Below are positions 10,891 to 22,186 of a stretch of 64,000 nt of DNA, one piece after another. The stretch is from positions 3,596,001 to 3,660,000 of the forward strand of contig CP021238.1 in the NCBI GenBank assembly GCA_002291465.1, written 5' to 3'. Made by a program: the position numbers and the translations under genes. Positions within the stretch are counted from its first letter, which is position 1, and every line of letters begins with the position of its first letter. The notes below the pieces were generated by a model that did not search any database, was not told the DNA's origin, and saw nothing but the letters and a program-made list of their open reading frames with translations. The stretch is from Mycobacterium lepraemurium (GTDB lineage: Bacteria > Actinomycetota > Actinomycetes > Mycobacteriales > Mycobacteriaceae).

Positions 10891-10915
10891 GGCTGTTCGA
10901 TCCTGTTCTGTGTCG

Positions 10916-11137
10916 TTACTTGTAGCGGTACACGATGCGGCCCCGGGACAGGTCGTACGGAGACAACTCCACGACCACCCGGTCCTCGGGCAGGATGCGG
11001 ATGTAATGCTGCCGCATCTTGCCGCTGATGTGGGCAAGCACCTTGTGACCGTTCTCCAGCTCAATGCGAAACATCGCATTGGGCAGGGGCTCGACCACGC
11101 GGCCCTCGACCTCTATGGCGCCGTCCTTCTTGGCCAT
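10916..11137 (-). CDS. infA: Translation initiation factor IF-1
   Basis: IF-1 occupies the ribosomal A site during initiation. The 73-residue OB-fold protein starts [20 protein letters not shown] and has the conserved [20 protein letters not shown] and [20 protein letters not shown]. It is the first gene of this transcription unit, followed by rpmJ, rpsM, rpsK, rpsD, rpoA and rplQ. The divergent neighbour is an F420-type oxidoreductase gene (Rv3462c/Rv3463 synteny). Intact. Confidence 0.97.
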
Positions 11138-11174
11138 AACTGGTTAAAAATCCTCGTCGTTTAGTCTCGTCCGG

Positions 11175-11204
11175 GTATACGCCCAGGTCGGCGCACCATT
11201 GCAC
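11175..11204 (-). promoter_or_regulatory. Possible infA promoter (-10 TATACC)
   Basis: A TATACC hexamer lies on the minus strand at 11180-11175, about 38 bases before the infA ATG. That is a sensible place for a SigA-type -10 element. The -35 region 18 bases upstream (TGCAAT) matches poorly. The rest of the 254-base divergent spacer (11138-11391) shows no gene. Confidence 0.3.
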
Positions 11205-11391
11205 ACCGACTTGGAACGTGAGCCGGTGACAGGAAATTCCTAGGACTGGACACACAAAAAGTCGGCGCGGATACCGCACCGTCGTTCTACGATACCTGGT
11301 TTTCGGCCGCCACCAAAGTCCTCCTGACGAGCGCAGACCCCCGGCCGGCGGGGGCCGGAATAGCGGCCCGCGGACGCCGGTTGCCACGACC

Positions 11392-12240
11392 ATGACCCAA
11401 ACAGCAGGCAAGCCCGATCTCGGCCGGTTCGGATCGTTCGGACGCGGCGTCACACCCCAGCAAGCCAAGGACATCGAGGCGCTCGGCTACGGCGCCGTCT
11501 GGGTGGGGGGTTCCCCGCCGGCCGAGCTGGCCTGGGTGGAGCCCCTTCTGGAGGCGACGACGACGCTGCAGGTGGCCACCGGCATCGTCAACATCTGGAC
11601 CGCGCCCGCCGGGCCGGTGGCCGAATCCTTCCACCGGATCGAGGCGGCCTACCCGGGCCGCTTTCTGCTGGGCATCGGCGTCGGGCATCCCGAGGCGCAC
11701 ACCGAATACCGCAAACCCTACGACGCGCTGGCCGACTACCTGACCCGGCTCGACGAGTACGGCGTGCCGGCCGGCCGCCGGGTGGTGGCGGCGCTGGGGC
11801 CGCGGGTGCTCAAGCTGGCCGCCGAGCGCTCCGCCGGGGCGCACCCCTACCTGACCACGCCCGAGCACACCGCCCGGGCCCGCGAGCTCATCGGCCCGTC
11901 GGCCTTCCTGGCGCCCGAGCACAAGGTGGTGCTGACCACCGACGCGGAGCACGCCCGGACGGTCGGCCGCAAGGCGCTCGACATCTACTTCAACCTCGCG
12001 AACTACCGAAACAACTGGAAGCGGCTGGGTTTCACCGACGACGAGATTACACGGCCGGGCAGCGACCGCTTGGTCGACGCGCTGGTGGCATATGGCAGCG
12101 TAGACCGGATCGCCGCGCGGCTGCGCGAGCATCTGTACGCCGGCGCCGACCACGTGCCCGTGCAGGTGCTGACCAAGGATGAAAACCTGGTCTCGGCGCT
12201 GGCCGAACTGGCGGGGCCGCTCGGACTGAAACCGTCCTGA
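11392..12240 (+). CDS. Luciferase-like (LLM) F420-dependent oxidoreductase
   Basis: A 282-residue member of the luciferase-like monooxygenase superfamily, which in mycobacteria mostly uses coenzyme F420. It is syntenic with Rv3463. Family features are the barrel strands around ALGYGAVWVGGS, TGIVNIWTA and FLLGIGVGHPE, and the C-terminal ADHVPVQVLTKDEN. The ATG at 11392 gives a full-length N-terminus. It is divergent from infA and followed 16 bases later by a dead paralogue. The substrate is not known; cofactor use is inferred from the family. Confidence 0.85.
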   Translation: MTQTAGKPDLGRFGSFGRGVTPQQAKDIEALGYGAVWVGGSPPAELAWVEPLLEATTTLQVATGIVNIWTAPAGPVAESFHRIEAAYPGRFLLGIGVGHPEAHTEYRKPYDALADYLTRLDEYGVPAGRRVVAALGPRVLKLAAERSAGAHPYLTTPEHTARARELIGPSAFLAPEHKVVLTTDAEHARTVGRKALDIYFNLANYRNNWKRLGFTDDEITRPGSDRLVDALVAYGSVDRIAARLREHLYAGADHVPVQVLTKDENLVSALAELAGPLGLKPS

Positions 12241-12256
12241 CCACAGGGGGAGCCGG

Positions 12257-13130
12257 ATGACTGAGGGAGTTTCGCTCAACCCCGACCTGGGCCCGTTCAG
12301 CGTGTGGCTGTCCACCCGGTCCATCACCGCCGAACTGGCCGCCCGGATCGAATCGCTGGGCTACGGCGCCGCCTGGATCGGCGGGTCACCCGACGCCGAG
12401 CTGTCCTGGGTTGACCCCGCCTGGCCGGCACCACCTCGCTGCACCTAGCCACCGGGATCGTCAACATCTGGTCGGCGCCGGCCGCGGCCGTCGCCGAGTC
12501 GCTCCACCGGATCGAAAGCGGCCACCCCGGAAGGTTTTTGCTGGGCATCGGGGCCGGCCACCGCGAGCACACCCGGGAGTACGTCCGGGAGTACGTCAAG
12601 CCGTACGACGCGGTGGTCTCCTACCTCGACGAACTCGACGCGGCGGTGATCCCGACCAGCCGGCGGGTGCTGGCCGCGCTGGGACCGCGGATGCTGCGGC
12701 TGGCCGCTCAGCGCAGCGCCGGCGCACACCCTTTCCTGACCGCCCCGGAACACACCGCCAAGGCGCGCGAATTGGTGGGCGGCTCGGTCTTTTTGGCGCC
12801 CGCGCACAAGGTCGTGCTCACCACCGACCGGGACCGGGCGCGGGCGGCCGGCAGGCCATCGAGCACAACCTGGGCCTGAGCAATTACGTGCACAACTGGC
12901 TGCGACTGGGGTTCACCGAGGCCGACGTGCGCCCGCCGGGCAGCGACCGGCTGATCGACGCGGTGATCGGCTACGGCACCCCGCAGGCCGTCGCGGCGCG
13001 ACTGCGCGAGCATCTGGACGCCGGGGCCGACCACGTGGCGATCCAGGTGCTGGGCGGGGATTCCGAGGAGCCGCTGCTGCCCACGCTGACCGAATTGGCC
13101 GATGCTCTGGGGCTGACTCGGACGAACTGA
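12257..13130 (+). pseudogene. Second luciferase-like (LLM) oxidoreductase, frameshifted
   Basis: A tandem duplicate of the preceding gene, about 290 codons long. The ATG at 12257 starts MTEGVSLNPDLGPFSVWLST and reads to SWVDPAWPA. Near 12425 the frame changes; the middle continues as MLGIGAGHREHTREYV through HKVVLTTDRDRARA. Near 12850 it changes again, and the end reads IEHNLGLSNYVHNWLRLG to the stop at 13130. Two single-base indels are enough to explain it. No other damage is seen, which suggests recent inactivation. Confidence 0.85.
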
Positions 13131-13139
13131 CCGATCGGC

Positions 13140-15161
<2,022 letters not shown>

Positions 15162-15162
15162 C

Positions 15163-15768
15163 GTGTCGGCCCGCGAACTGAAAGTCCCCGGCGCCTGGGA
15201 GATCACCCCCACCGTGCACGGCGACGCCCGCGGCCACTTCTTTGAATGGCTGACCGACAAGGGGTTTCGCTCCTTCGCCGGTCATCGGCTCGACGTCCGG
15301 CAAGCCAACTGCTCGGTGTCCGCGGCGGGTGTGCTGCGCGGCCTGCACTTCGCCCAGGTGCCGCCCAGCCAGGCCAAATACGTCACCTGCGTGCGTGGTT
15401 CGGTGTTCGACGTGGTCGTCGACATCCGGGTGGGTTCGCCCACGTTCGGGCAATGGGATTCTGTGCTGCTCGACGACGCCGAGCACCGCACGATCTACAT
15501 CTCCGAGGGTCTGGGGCACGGATTCCTTGCGCTGCAAGACAATTCGACGGCGATGTACCTGTGCTCGGCGGAATACAACCCGGGGCGCGAACACACCATC
15601 TGCGCCACCGATCCGGCGCTGGGGATCGACTGGCCGCTGGTGGCCGGCGCCGCGCCCACGCTGTCCGAGCGCGACGCCGCGGCCCCCAGCCTGGAGGAGG
15701 TACGCGCCTCGGGGTTGCTGCCCACCTGGGCGGAGACGCAAGCATTCATCGAGGGTTTGCCGCGCTGA
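15163..15768 (+). CDS. rmlC: dTDP-4-dehydrorhamnose 3,5-epimerase
   Basis: RmlC epimerises C3 and C5 of dTDP-4-keto-6-deoxyglucose, the step after RmlB. The 201-residue cupin has the catalytic His62 in RGLHFAQ, Asp171 in SERDAAAP and Tyr132 in AMYLCSAEY, placed as in M. tuberculosis RmlC. A GTG start lies one base after the rmlB TGA, so the pair is co-translated. The 230 bases to the next gene (15769-15998) hold no gene. Intact. Confidence 0.96.
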   Translation: MSARELKVPGAWEITPTVHGDARGHFFEWLTDKGFRSFAGHRLDVRQANCSVSAAGVLRGLHFAQVPPSQAKYVTCVRGSVFDVVVDIRVGSPTFGQWDSVLLDDAEHRTIYISEGLGHGFLALQDNSTAMYLCSAEYNPGREHTICATDPALGIDWPLVAGAAPTLSERDAAAPSLEEVRASGLLPTWAETQAFIEGLPR

Positions 15769-15998
15769 TCGTCTCGACCCGCATTGCCCGCAACCGTTAT
15801 ACCGCAACGCAGTTGGCGCTCGCCGTGCCCACAACCCGGGATCGCCACCCGACCGTTTTATTCAGCACATATCAAGTAACGCCGCGGTTGCAGCCCTGAT
15901 CGGCCCAGTAACGTGAACCGGCCCAATTTGGCGTTCGGTGACGTTAGGATGGCGCCGATGATGCCGATGATGCCCGTTTCAGATGACGGGAAACGTCG

Positions 15999-17123
15999 AT
16001 GAAACTCGGGCAGGTGTTCGACCCGCGCAGCAACGCACTCAACGCGTGGCGGTTGGCGCTCGCGGCCGAGGTCATCTTCTGGCACACCTTTCCGATCCGC
16101 GGTCACCTCCCGTCGGTGCGGGCCGTCCTGCAGCTGTTGCTATGCGTCGGCGTCGACGGATTCTTCGCGATCTCGGGCTTCCTGATCACCGCGAGTTGGC
16201 TGAGCAATCCGCAGCTGCGGGCCTACCTGGCCGCCCGCGCGCTGCGAATCCTGCCCGGCTTCTACGTCTGCATGATCGTGACCGCGTTCGTCTTCGCCCC
16301 GCTCAGCGTGGCGATCCAGGGCGGGTCGCCGGCTAGGCTGTTGTTCTCCTACGCGCCGTTCGAGTACGTGCTGAGGAACATCGCGGTGTTGTGGCTGAAA
16401 CCCGACGTCGGGGGCACCCCGCACGACATCCCCAACGCGGGCATCTGGAACGCCTCGCTGTGGTCGCTGTTCTGGGAGGTGATGTGCTACCTGGCCGTGG
16501 CCGCGATCGGCGTGGCCGGACTCGCCAACCGCCGCTGGGTGTCCCCGGTGATTCTGGTGGCGGCGGCGATCGGGGCGTCGTTCCTGCCGCCGGTCACCTT
16601 CCCCGAGGTGTTCCACCACCCGGAGGGCAACGTCGCGACCGCCCTCGTCTTCCTGGCCTGCCGGGTGGCCATCATGTTCTCGGCCGGCGCGCTGCTGTAC
16701 CAGTGGCGCGACGTCATTCCGGCCCGCTGGTCGCTGGTGGCGGTGTGCGTGGTCATCGTGCTACTCGCCGGCCAGCTGCCCGACTACCGGGTGGTGGCCG
16801 CCCTTCCGCTGGCCTACGCCGTCGTCGTGTCCGGCTCCCTGCTGCACAACCGGCGGTTGTGGTTTCGCACCGACCTGTCCTACGGCATGTACATCTACGC
16901 CTACCCGGTGCAGCAGCTGCTGGCCGTGCTCGGGCTGCTCAGCCTCAACCCGGTGGTGTTCTGCCTGGCCGTCGCCGCGGCCACCGTGCCGCTGGCCGCG
17001 GCGAGCTGGTTCCTGGTGGAGAAGCCGGCCCGCGCGCTGAAGACACGGTTGAAAAGGAAGGCCACCGCCACCCCCGAGCAGGCGGCGATGGTGCTGCCGC
17101 CCGAGGTCCCGGGTGTGGCGTAG
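15999..17123 (+). CDS. Acyltransferase family 3 membrane protein, copy 1
   Basis: A 374-residue integral membrane protein of the acyltransferase-3 family, which transfers acetyl or other acyl groups to cell-surface glycans and lipids. The N-terminal helix carries a conserved His (AAEVIFWHTFPI) and the second helix the family signature GVDGFFAISGFLI. About ten hydrophobic segments follow, then SYGMYIYAYPVQQLL and a basic C-terminus. An ATG at 15999 with upstream GGGAAA is plausible. It is the first of three intact tandem paralogues that all begin (M)-(K/T)-LGQVFDPR. The acceptor cannot be told. Confidence 0.88.
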   Translation: MKLGQVFDPRSNALNAWRLALAAEVIFWHTFPIRGHLPSVRAVLQLLLCVGVDGFFAISGFLITASWLSNPQLRAYLAARALRILPGFYVCMIVTAFVFAPLSVAIQGGSPARLLFSYAPFEYVLRNIAVLWLKPDVGGTPHDIPNAGIWNASLWSLFWEVMCYLAVAAIGVAGLANRRWVSPVILVAAAIGASFLPPVTFPEVFHHPEGNVATALVFLACRVAIMFSAGALLYQWRDVIPARWSLVAVCVVIVLLAGQLPDYRVVAALPLAYAVVVSGSLLHNRRLWFRTDLSYGMYIYAYPVQQLLAVLGLLSLNPVVFCLAVAAATVPLAAASWFLVEKPARALKTRLKRKATATPEQAAMVLPPEVPGVA

Positions 17124-17222
17124 CGGCGCGGCCGGGCACCCCGTCGCCCGCGTCCCCTGCTCGACGCCTTCGGCCGATACGATGGCGCCGACGGCGCGCG
17201 GTGGGCACGGAAACGGAGGCGG

Positions 17223-18422
17223 ATGAAGCTCGGGCAGGTATTCGATCCGCGGCGAAACGCGCTCAACGCGCTTCGGCTGGCGCTGGCCGCCGAGGTGATG
17301 CTGTTCCACTCCTGGCCAATCACCGGTCACATGCCGCCCAAGTCCATCCTGCAGCTGTTCTTCTCGGTGGGTGTGGACGGGTTCTTCGCGATCTCCGGTT
17401 TCCTGATCACCCGCAGCTGGCTCGACGATCCGCGACTGCGTAACTATCTCACCGCCCGCGCCCTGCGCATCCTGCCGGGCTTCTATATCTGCCTGATCGT
17501 GACGGCGTTCGTGTTCGCCCCGCTCAGTGTGGTGATCCAGGGTGGCTCGCCCGCCAGGCTGCTCGGGTCCGCCGGCCCGCTCGAGTACGTCCTGAAAAAC
17601 AGCGCGATCGTCTATCTGCAGCCGAGCATCGACGGAACACTGCACGGGGTTCCGGGCGGAAACGCCTGGAACGGTTCCATGTGGTCGTTGACCTGGGAAC
17701 TGTTGTGGTACCTCGTCGCCGCCACCATCGGCGTAGTGGGGCTGGGCACTCGTCGCTGGATTTCCCCGTTGATTCTGGTGCTGGCCACGTTGGGGGCATT
17801 GGTCGTGCCGCCGCTGACATTTCCCGGGGTGTGGACCATCCCGCAGCTCGCGGTCCGCTCAGCCATCATGTTCTCGGCCGGGGCGGTCATGTATCAGTGG
17901 CGAGACGTCATTCCCGCCCGCTGGTCGCTGGTCGCGGTCGCCCTCGCCATCGTCGCCGCGGCCGGTTTCCTGCCCGACTACCGGGTAGTCGGTACCCTCC
18001 CGCTGGCCTACGCCGTCATCGTGACCGGTTCCCTGCTCAAGAGCGAGCGGTTGGTGCTGCGCACCGACCTGTCCTACGGCATCTACATCTACGCCTTCCC
18101 CACCCAGCAGCTGCTGGCCGTGTGCGGGCTGGCGACGCGGTTGCATCCGGCCCTGTTCTTCCTCGCCTCGGTGGCGGCCACACTGCCGCTGGCGGCGGCC
18201 AGCTGGTTCCTCATCGAGAAGCCGTCAATGGCCCTCAAACGCCGCCTCAAGCGCAAGTGGACCGGCCCGCGGGCCGCCGAAAGCGACCCGCGGGTGTCGC
18301 AGGCCGACCCGCCCCGGCCGACGTGCTCGCCGACCGGCCAGCCCCGGAGGCGCCGGGACACCTCTAGCCGCGGCTCGGCCGGTGCCGGTAATATGCCGCC
18401 CCAGTGCGGGGGGCGTCCATAG
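17223..18422 (+). CDS. Acyltransferase family 3 membrane protein, copy 2
   Basis: A 399-residue paralogue of its neighbours on either side. It starts MKLGQVFDPRRNALNALRLA at an ATG after a good GGAGG site. The family signatures are AAEVMLFHSWPI, GVDGFFAISGFLIT and DLSYGIYIYAFPTQQLL. The C-terminal tail after LIEKPSMALKRRLKRKW is Pro/Arg-rich and runs to the edge of copy 3, so the last 40 residues may come from readthrough of an older stop. Multi-pass inner-membrane O-acyltransferase is the family role; the substrate is unknown. Confidence 0.87.
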   Translation: MKLGQVFDPRRNALNALRLALAAEVMLFHSWPITGHMPPKSILQLFFSVGVDGFFAISGFLITRSWLDDPRLRNYLTARALRILPGFYICLIVTAFVFAPLSVVIQGGSPARLLGSAGPLEYVLKNSAIVYLQPSIDGTLHGVPGGNAWNGSMWSLTWELLWYLVAATIGVVGLGTRRWISPLILVLATLGALVVPPLTFPGVWTIPQLAVRSAIMFSAGAVMYQWRDVIPARWSLVAVALAIVAAAGFLPDYRVVGTLPLAYAVIVTGSLLKSERLVLRTDLSYGIYIYAFPTQQLLAVCGLATRLHPALFFLASVAATLPLAAASWFLIEKPSMALKRRLKRKWTGPRAAESDPRVSQADPPRPTCSPTGQPRRRRDTSSRGSAGAGNMPPQCGGRP

Positions 18423-18451
18423 TGCGGGGGGCATAGGACAGGCGGAGGCCG

Positions 18452-19540
18452 ATGACCCTCGGGCAGGTGTTCGATCCGCGGCGCAACGCGCTGAATGCGT
18501 GGCGGCTGCTGCTGGCGGCCGAGGTGATGCTGTGGCATTGCTGGCCGATCACCAACCGGTTGCCGCCGGCGGCGACGTTGCAGCTTCTCTTCTCGGTCGG
18601 TGTGGACGGGTTCTTCGCGATCTCGGGGTTCCTGATCACCCGCAGCTGGCTCGACGATCCGCGACTGCGCGACTTTCTCGCCGCGAGGGCCCTGCGCATC
18701 CTACCCGGCTACTACGTGTGCCTGATCGTCACCGCGTTCGCGGTCGCCCCTCTCAGCGTGGCGATCCAGGGGGGCTCGGTGGGCGCGCTGCTGTCCTCCG
18801 GCGCGCCGCTGGAGTACGTCGCGAAGAACAGCGCGGTGGCCTACGTCCACCTGAACATCGGCGCAACACCCGGCGGCGTACCGCATCCGGGGGTCTGGAA
18901 CGGCTCGTTGTGGTCCCTGGTCTGGGAGGTGGCGTGCTACCTCGCCGTCGCCGCAATCGGCATGGCCGGGCTGGCCGATCGCCGGTGGATGTCCGTCGCG
19001 GTGTTGGCGCTGGCGGTGGTCGGGGCGGCGTTGGTGCCGCCGCTGACCTACCCGGGGCAATGGACCGTCGCGCAGCTGGCGGTGCGCTCGGCCATCATGT
19101 TCGCCGCCGGGGCCGTGGTCTACCAGTGGAAGGACGTGATCCCGGCCCGCTGGTCGCTCGTCGCGGTGTGCGTCGTCGTCGTGGCGGCGGCCAGCCGGCT
19201 ACCCGACTACCGGGTGGTGGCCGCGCTGCCGCTGGCCTACGCCGTCGTCGTGTCCGGCACCCTGCTGCGCAACCGCCGGCTGCGGCTGGCCACCGACCTG
19301 TCCTACGGCGTCTACATCTACGCGTTTCCGGTCCAGCAGCTGCTGGCGGTGTGCGGGCTCGCCCGGTTGCCGGTGGCGGTGTTCTTCCTGACCACCCTGG
19401 CCGCCACCCTGCCGCTGGCCGCGGCCAGCTGGTGGTTGATCGAAAAGCCGTCGATGGCGCTCAAACGCCGGCTGCGCCGGAAGTGGTCTGCGGCCACCAC
19501 CGCCGAACGCGGGCATCCGGCAACCACAGCAGCACGGTGA
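18452..19540 (+). CDS. Acyltransferase family 3 membrane protein, copy 3
   Basis: A 362-residue third paralogue, starting MTLGQVFDPRRNALNAWRLL after a GGCGGAGG site. It has the same membrane layout and motifs (AAEVMLWHCWPI, GVDGFFAISGFLIT, DLSYGVYIYAFPVQQLL). Upstream lies an imperfect direct repeat of AGTGCGGGGGGC at 18403-18414 and 18421-18432. The last 80 bases overlap the 3' end of a convergent small membrane-protein gene. Copies 2 and 3 look more like each other around SLLWYL/SLVWEV than copy 1, but a distance tree would be needed to say so. Confidence 0.87.
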   Translation: MTLGQVFDPRRNALNAWRLLLAAEVMLWHCWPITNRLPPAATLQLLFSVGVDGFFAISGFLITRSWLDDPRLRDFLAARALRILPGYYVCLIVTAFAVAPLSVAIQGGSVGALLSSGAPLEYVAKNSAVAYVHLNIGATPGGVPHPGVWNGSLWSLVWEVACYLAVAAIGMAGLADRRWMSVAVLALAVVGAALVPPLTYPGQWTVAQLAVRSAIMFAAGAVVYQWKDVIPARWSLVAVCVVVVAAASRLPDYRVVAALPLAYAVVVSGTLLRNRRLRLATDLSYGVYIYAFPVQQLLAVCGLARLPVAVFFLTTLAATLPLAAASWWLIEKPSMALKRRLRRKWSAATTAERGHPATTAAR

Positions 19541-19865
19541 GCACCTCAGCGGCCACGCTGATCGCCGCGTACGGCGCCGGATCCCAGCCCCGCTCGGCGA
19601 AGCCGAACAGCCCGACCGTGCGTGACGCCGCGAACGCCACCAGCGAGCCGCCGGCCACCGCGGCGCCGGCCCAGCTTAGCCAGCCCGGCCCGCCGGCGCA
19701 GATCAGCAGCGCGACGGCGAACGACACGCTGGCCTGCACCAGGAACGCGACCCCGATACCCGGAATGTGTTGGTAGCCATGCACGTACAGGTAGACGTGG
19801 CTGAGCGCGCTGACCGTCAACGACGCGGCGATGCCGAGCCGGGTGGCTATTGTCGTCAAAGTCAT
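19461..19865 (-). CDS. Small four-helix membrane protein, unknown function
   Basis: A 134-residue protein dominated by four hydrophobic segments (MTLTTIATRLGIAASLTVSA, then GVAFLVQASVSFAVALLI, WAGAAVAGGSLVAFAAS and YAAISVAAEVLTVLLWL). The DoxX-like spacing is suggestive but no signature is firm. The ATG overlaps the stop of the upstream phosphoesterase as ATGA, so it ends a minus-strand operon with the ThDP enzyme, SRPBCC, KAS III-like and phosphoesterase genes. Its 3' end overlaps the convergent acyltransferase by 80 bases. It is the only unbroken gene of that operon. Confidence 0.7.
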   Translation of the reverse strand: MTLTTIATRLGIAASLTVSALSHVYLYVHGYQHIPGIGVAFLVQASVSFAVALLICAGGPGWLSWAGAAVAGGSLVAFAASRTVGLFGFAERGWDPAPYAAISVAAEVLTVLLWLPDARVRRWWPQTTSGAAGV

Positions 19866-20763
19866 TGCAGGGTCCGCACTTTCAGTGCCAGGACGGTGTC
19901 ACCCCGGCTGTAGGCGACCTCGCGCACGCCCAGCGCGTCGCGCAGCCTGCCGGTGGGCGGGGTGGCCGGCTTGAGTGCCGGCCCGTCGCCCGGGTGCGGG
20001 AGCGGGTAGGTGGTGGTGGTGCCGCTGTGAAAGGTCACGTCGTCCTCGGTTTTGGAGAACAGTTGGTGCACATGGCCGTTGAGGCAGGTGACCGAGGCGA
20101 ACCGGCGCATATAACTCAGCGCCTGGGCGGCGTCGTCGGTGCCCCAACCCCATTGCGGGTACATCGCGAACAACGGGATGTGGCTGAACACGATGATGGG
20201 AGTGTCGCTGGACAGGCCGGCGACGTCCTTTTTGACGAACTCCAACTGCTCGACGCCCAGGTGCCCGAGCTTGCGCAGATTCAGCGTATTGACCAGCGCT
20301 ATCAGGTGCACGCCGGCCACGTCGAGGCTGTACCAGCCGTCACCGGCCGAACCCGCCCCGAAGACGCTGCGGTACTTCTGCCCCGCGTCGTCGACCGAAT
20401 CGTGCTCGCCGGGCACGGTGAACACGTGCGGGGTCTTGAGCGCGCTCATCATCTGCTTGGCCTGGTCGAACTGCTCGGGGGCGGACAGGTGGGTGAGGTC
20501 GCCGGTGTGGATGACGACATCCGGGGTGTAGCCCAGGTTGTTGACCTGGTCGATGGCCCGGCCGAAGGTGGCCGCCACGTCGGGGTTGGGGCGCCGGTGA
20601 AACCGAGGTGGCTGTCGCTGATCTGGGCGAACCACAGGGTGGGCTGGGCGCGGGTGTGCTGCGCGGCCGCCCGGCCGGCGACGTGGGAGATCACCTCACC
20701 CCCGGTCACGGCGAACCCCACCGACGCCCCGAACCACACCGTGTGCCGGATCAACTGTCGCAT
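19862..20763 (-). pseudogene. Calcineurin-like metallophosphoesterase, frameshifted
   Basis: The ATG at 20763 starts MRQLIRHTVWFGASVGFAVT, a signal-anchor-like helix, followed by FAQISDSHLGF, the first metal-binding DxH motif. Within a CCCC run near 20600 one base is gained or lost. The domain continues in the next frame with VIHTGDLTHL (GD motif), VPGEHDSVDD (GNH/GEHD), FSHIPLF and LNGHVHQL (metal-binding His). All metal ligands are present across the two frames. A single indel inactivates it. It overlaps the KAS III-like gene upstream and the membrane-protein gene downstream. Confidence 0.82.
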
Positions 20764-21627
20764 CCGTCGAAGGTGTCGAGGTGCCGCGCCGGCGGCAGCT
20801 CCAGCGCGTCGCGCCAGTTGCGCAGGAACGCCCGGTTCGGCTGGTTGGTGACCAGCAGGTCGATGTCCTTGGTGGGCAACCCGATTCGATCGCACACCAC
20901 CAGCGCCACCTCGGGGACCTGCCGGTTGCCGCGGGCCAGCACCTTGGTGATCTTACTGTCGGTGAAGCCGATGCTGCCCTCGCCTGGCCCGGCCTGCCAC
21001 CACTTGCGGGGCGGGTCGTAAGACAGCGTCATCTCGCCCACGTATTCGCCGTAGCTGCGGCACTCGACGTCGAGGACGGGCGAGGAGTCGCCGACGGTGA
21101 CCAGCCCCACCGCGGCACCGTGCGCAGGGCACCGCCGCCTGCGCCTTGCGCCGGATCGTCGGCTGGTCGAAGAACTGGCCGGCCGCGTTCTGGGCGATCG
21201 CGATCAGCGCGGTGCGTCCCTGGCCCGACGACAGCAGTGTACGGGCCACGTTGAGCGCCAACACGAATGCCGCGCACCCGCCGTTGTTGAGGTCGAGCAC
21301 CCAGGACGGGCGCATGCCCAGCCGGTGCGCGATGCCGCCGCCCTGGCCGTAGAACGCCATGTCGGGCGCCTGGGTGTGGGTGATCAGCACGTCGGCACCC
21401 TCGATGACGTCGTGGCCGTGCCGCTCGATCAAACCCTGTGCCGCGCGTTCGATCATGTCGATGGAGCTCTCGTCGGGGCCGACGTGGTGGCGGTACTTCA
21501 GGGCGCGGAACATCACGTCGTCGCGCAGATCGTCGGATTCGGCGAATTGCGCGTAGTAGTCGGCGGGGATCGGCTCGCCCGGCAGATAGCTGGCGACGTC
21601 GATCAGGCTGACGGTCGACGCGTTCAT
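20751..21627 (-). pseudogene. 3-oxoacyl-ACP synthase III-like enzyme, frameshifted and truncated
   Basis: KAS III-type enzymes condense acyl-CoA or acyl-thioesters with a malonyl donor. The ATG at 21627 begins MNASTVSLIDVASYLPGEPI, a typical KAS III N-terminus. The nucleophile Cys is in LNNGGCAAFVLALNVART. A frameshift near 21120 breaks it after RRKAQAAVP. The other frame continues MGLVTVGDSSPVLDVECRSY and LLVTNQPNRAFLRNWRDAL, with an Asn but no clear catalytic His/Asn pair. The frame ends abruptly after HLDTFDGCDS, about 40-50 residues short of the normal C-terminus, and runs into the phosphoesterase start. Both lesions suggest loss of function. Confidence 0.75.
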
Positions 21628-21631
21628 CGCG

Positions 21632-22186
21632 TCACCTCATCCACACCGGGGTGACCGGCAGCCCGTGCCGATGGCGGTATTCGGCGATCGCCTTGAGGTT
21701 GCGCAGCTCCAGCAGATGGCCGGCGCCGACCATGTCCCAGAAGTCGCCCACCCACACCGGGCGCTGCGGCGGCGCGGGCTGCGGGTACGGGTTGTGGTCG
21801 TAGAACGGGTGATGGCAATTGGTCCACAGCACAACCGATCCCGGCTTGTCGAGCACGGCCTGGGCGTCGACGACGCGCATCAAGTAGATCATCCACAGGT
21901 GGTCGCCCTGGTCCCAGGCGCAGTGTTAGTCCACGGTCCGCGCCTGCGCGTTGGCAACGGTGCGGGTGTAGATCTTGGTTTCCGAACCGAGCCGGTCGTG
22001 AGCCAGCCACAGCCCGGGCTCGTCGGTGGGGGTGAACCCGCGCAGGCTGTAGGTCCACTCCTCCAGGCTGCGGGTGTCGGCCATGTATTCGAACAAGTCG
22101 TCGGGTGGACAGTCGATGTAGTCGTTGACGGTGCAGTACTGTCCGAAGACCTGGTCGTGCGGGTACACCGACCGCATCATGTCCAT
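21632..22186 (-). pseudogene. SRPBCC/START-like domain protein, nonsense mutation
   Basis: The frame from ATG 22186 (MDMMRSVYPHDQVFGQYCTV) reads through DDLFEYMADTRSLEEWTYSL, typical of START-like lipid/polyketide-binding proteins. It meets TAA at 21926-21928 after ARTVD. The same frame then continues HCAWDQGDHLWMIYLMRV to a TGA at 21632, so the TAA most likely replaced a Tyr codon (TAC). The remaining part has an unusual WTNCHHPFYDHNPYPQP stretch. It lies between the ThDP enzyme and the KAS III-like gene with a 4-base spacing. The role in the pathway is unknown; START-like proteins often act as cyclases or lipid carriers. Confidence 0.65.

Noticed and set aside
15911..15950. ECF-type promoter upstream of the first acyltransferase (TGAACC at about 15913)
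   Set aside because: No CGT element lies at 16-18 bases; the nearest CGTTAG is about 22 bases away.
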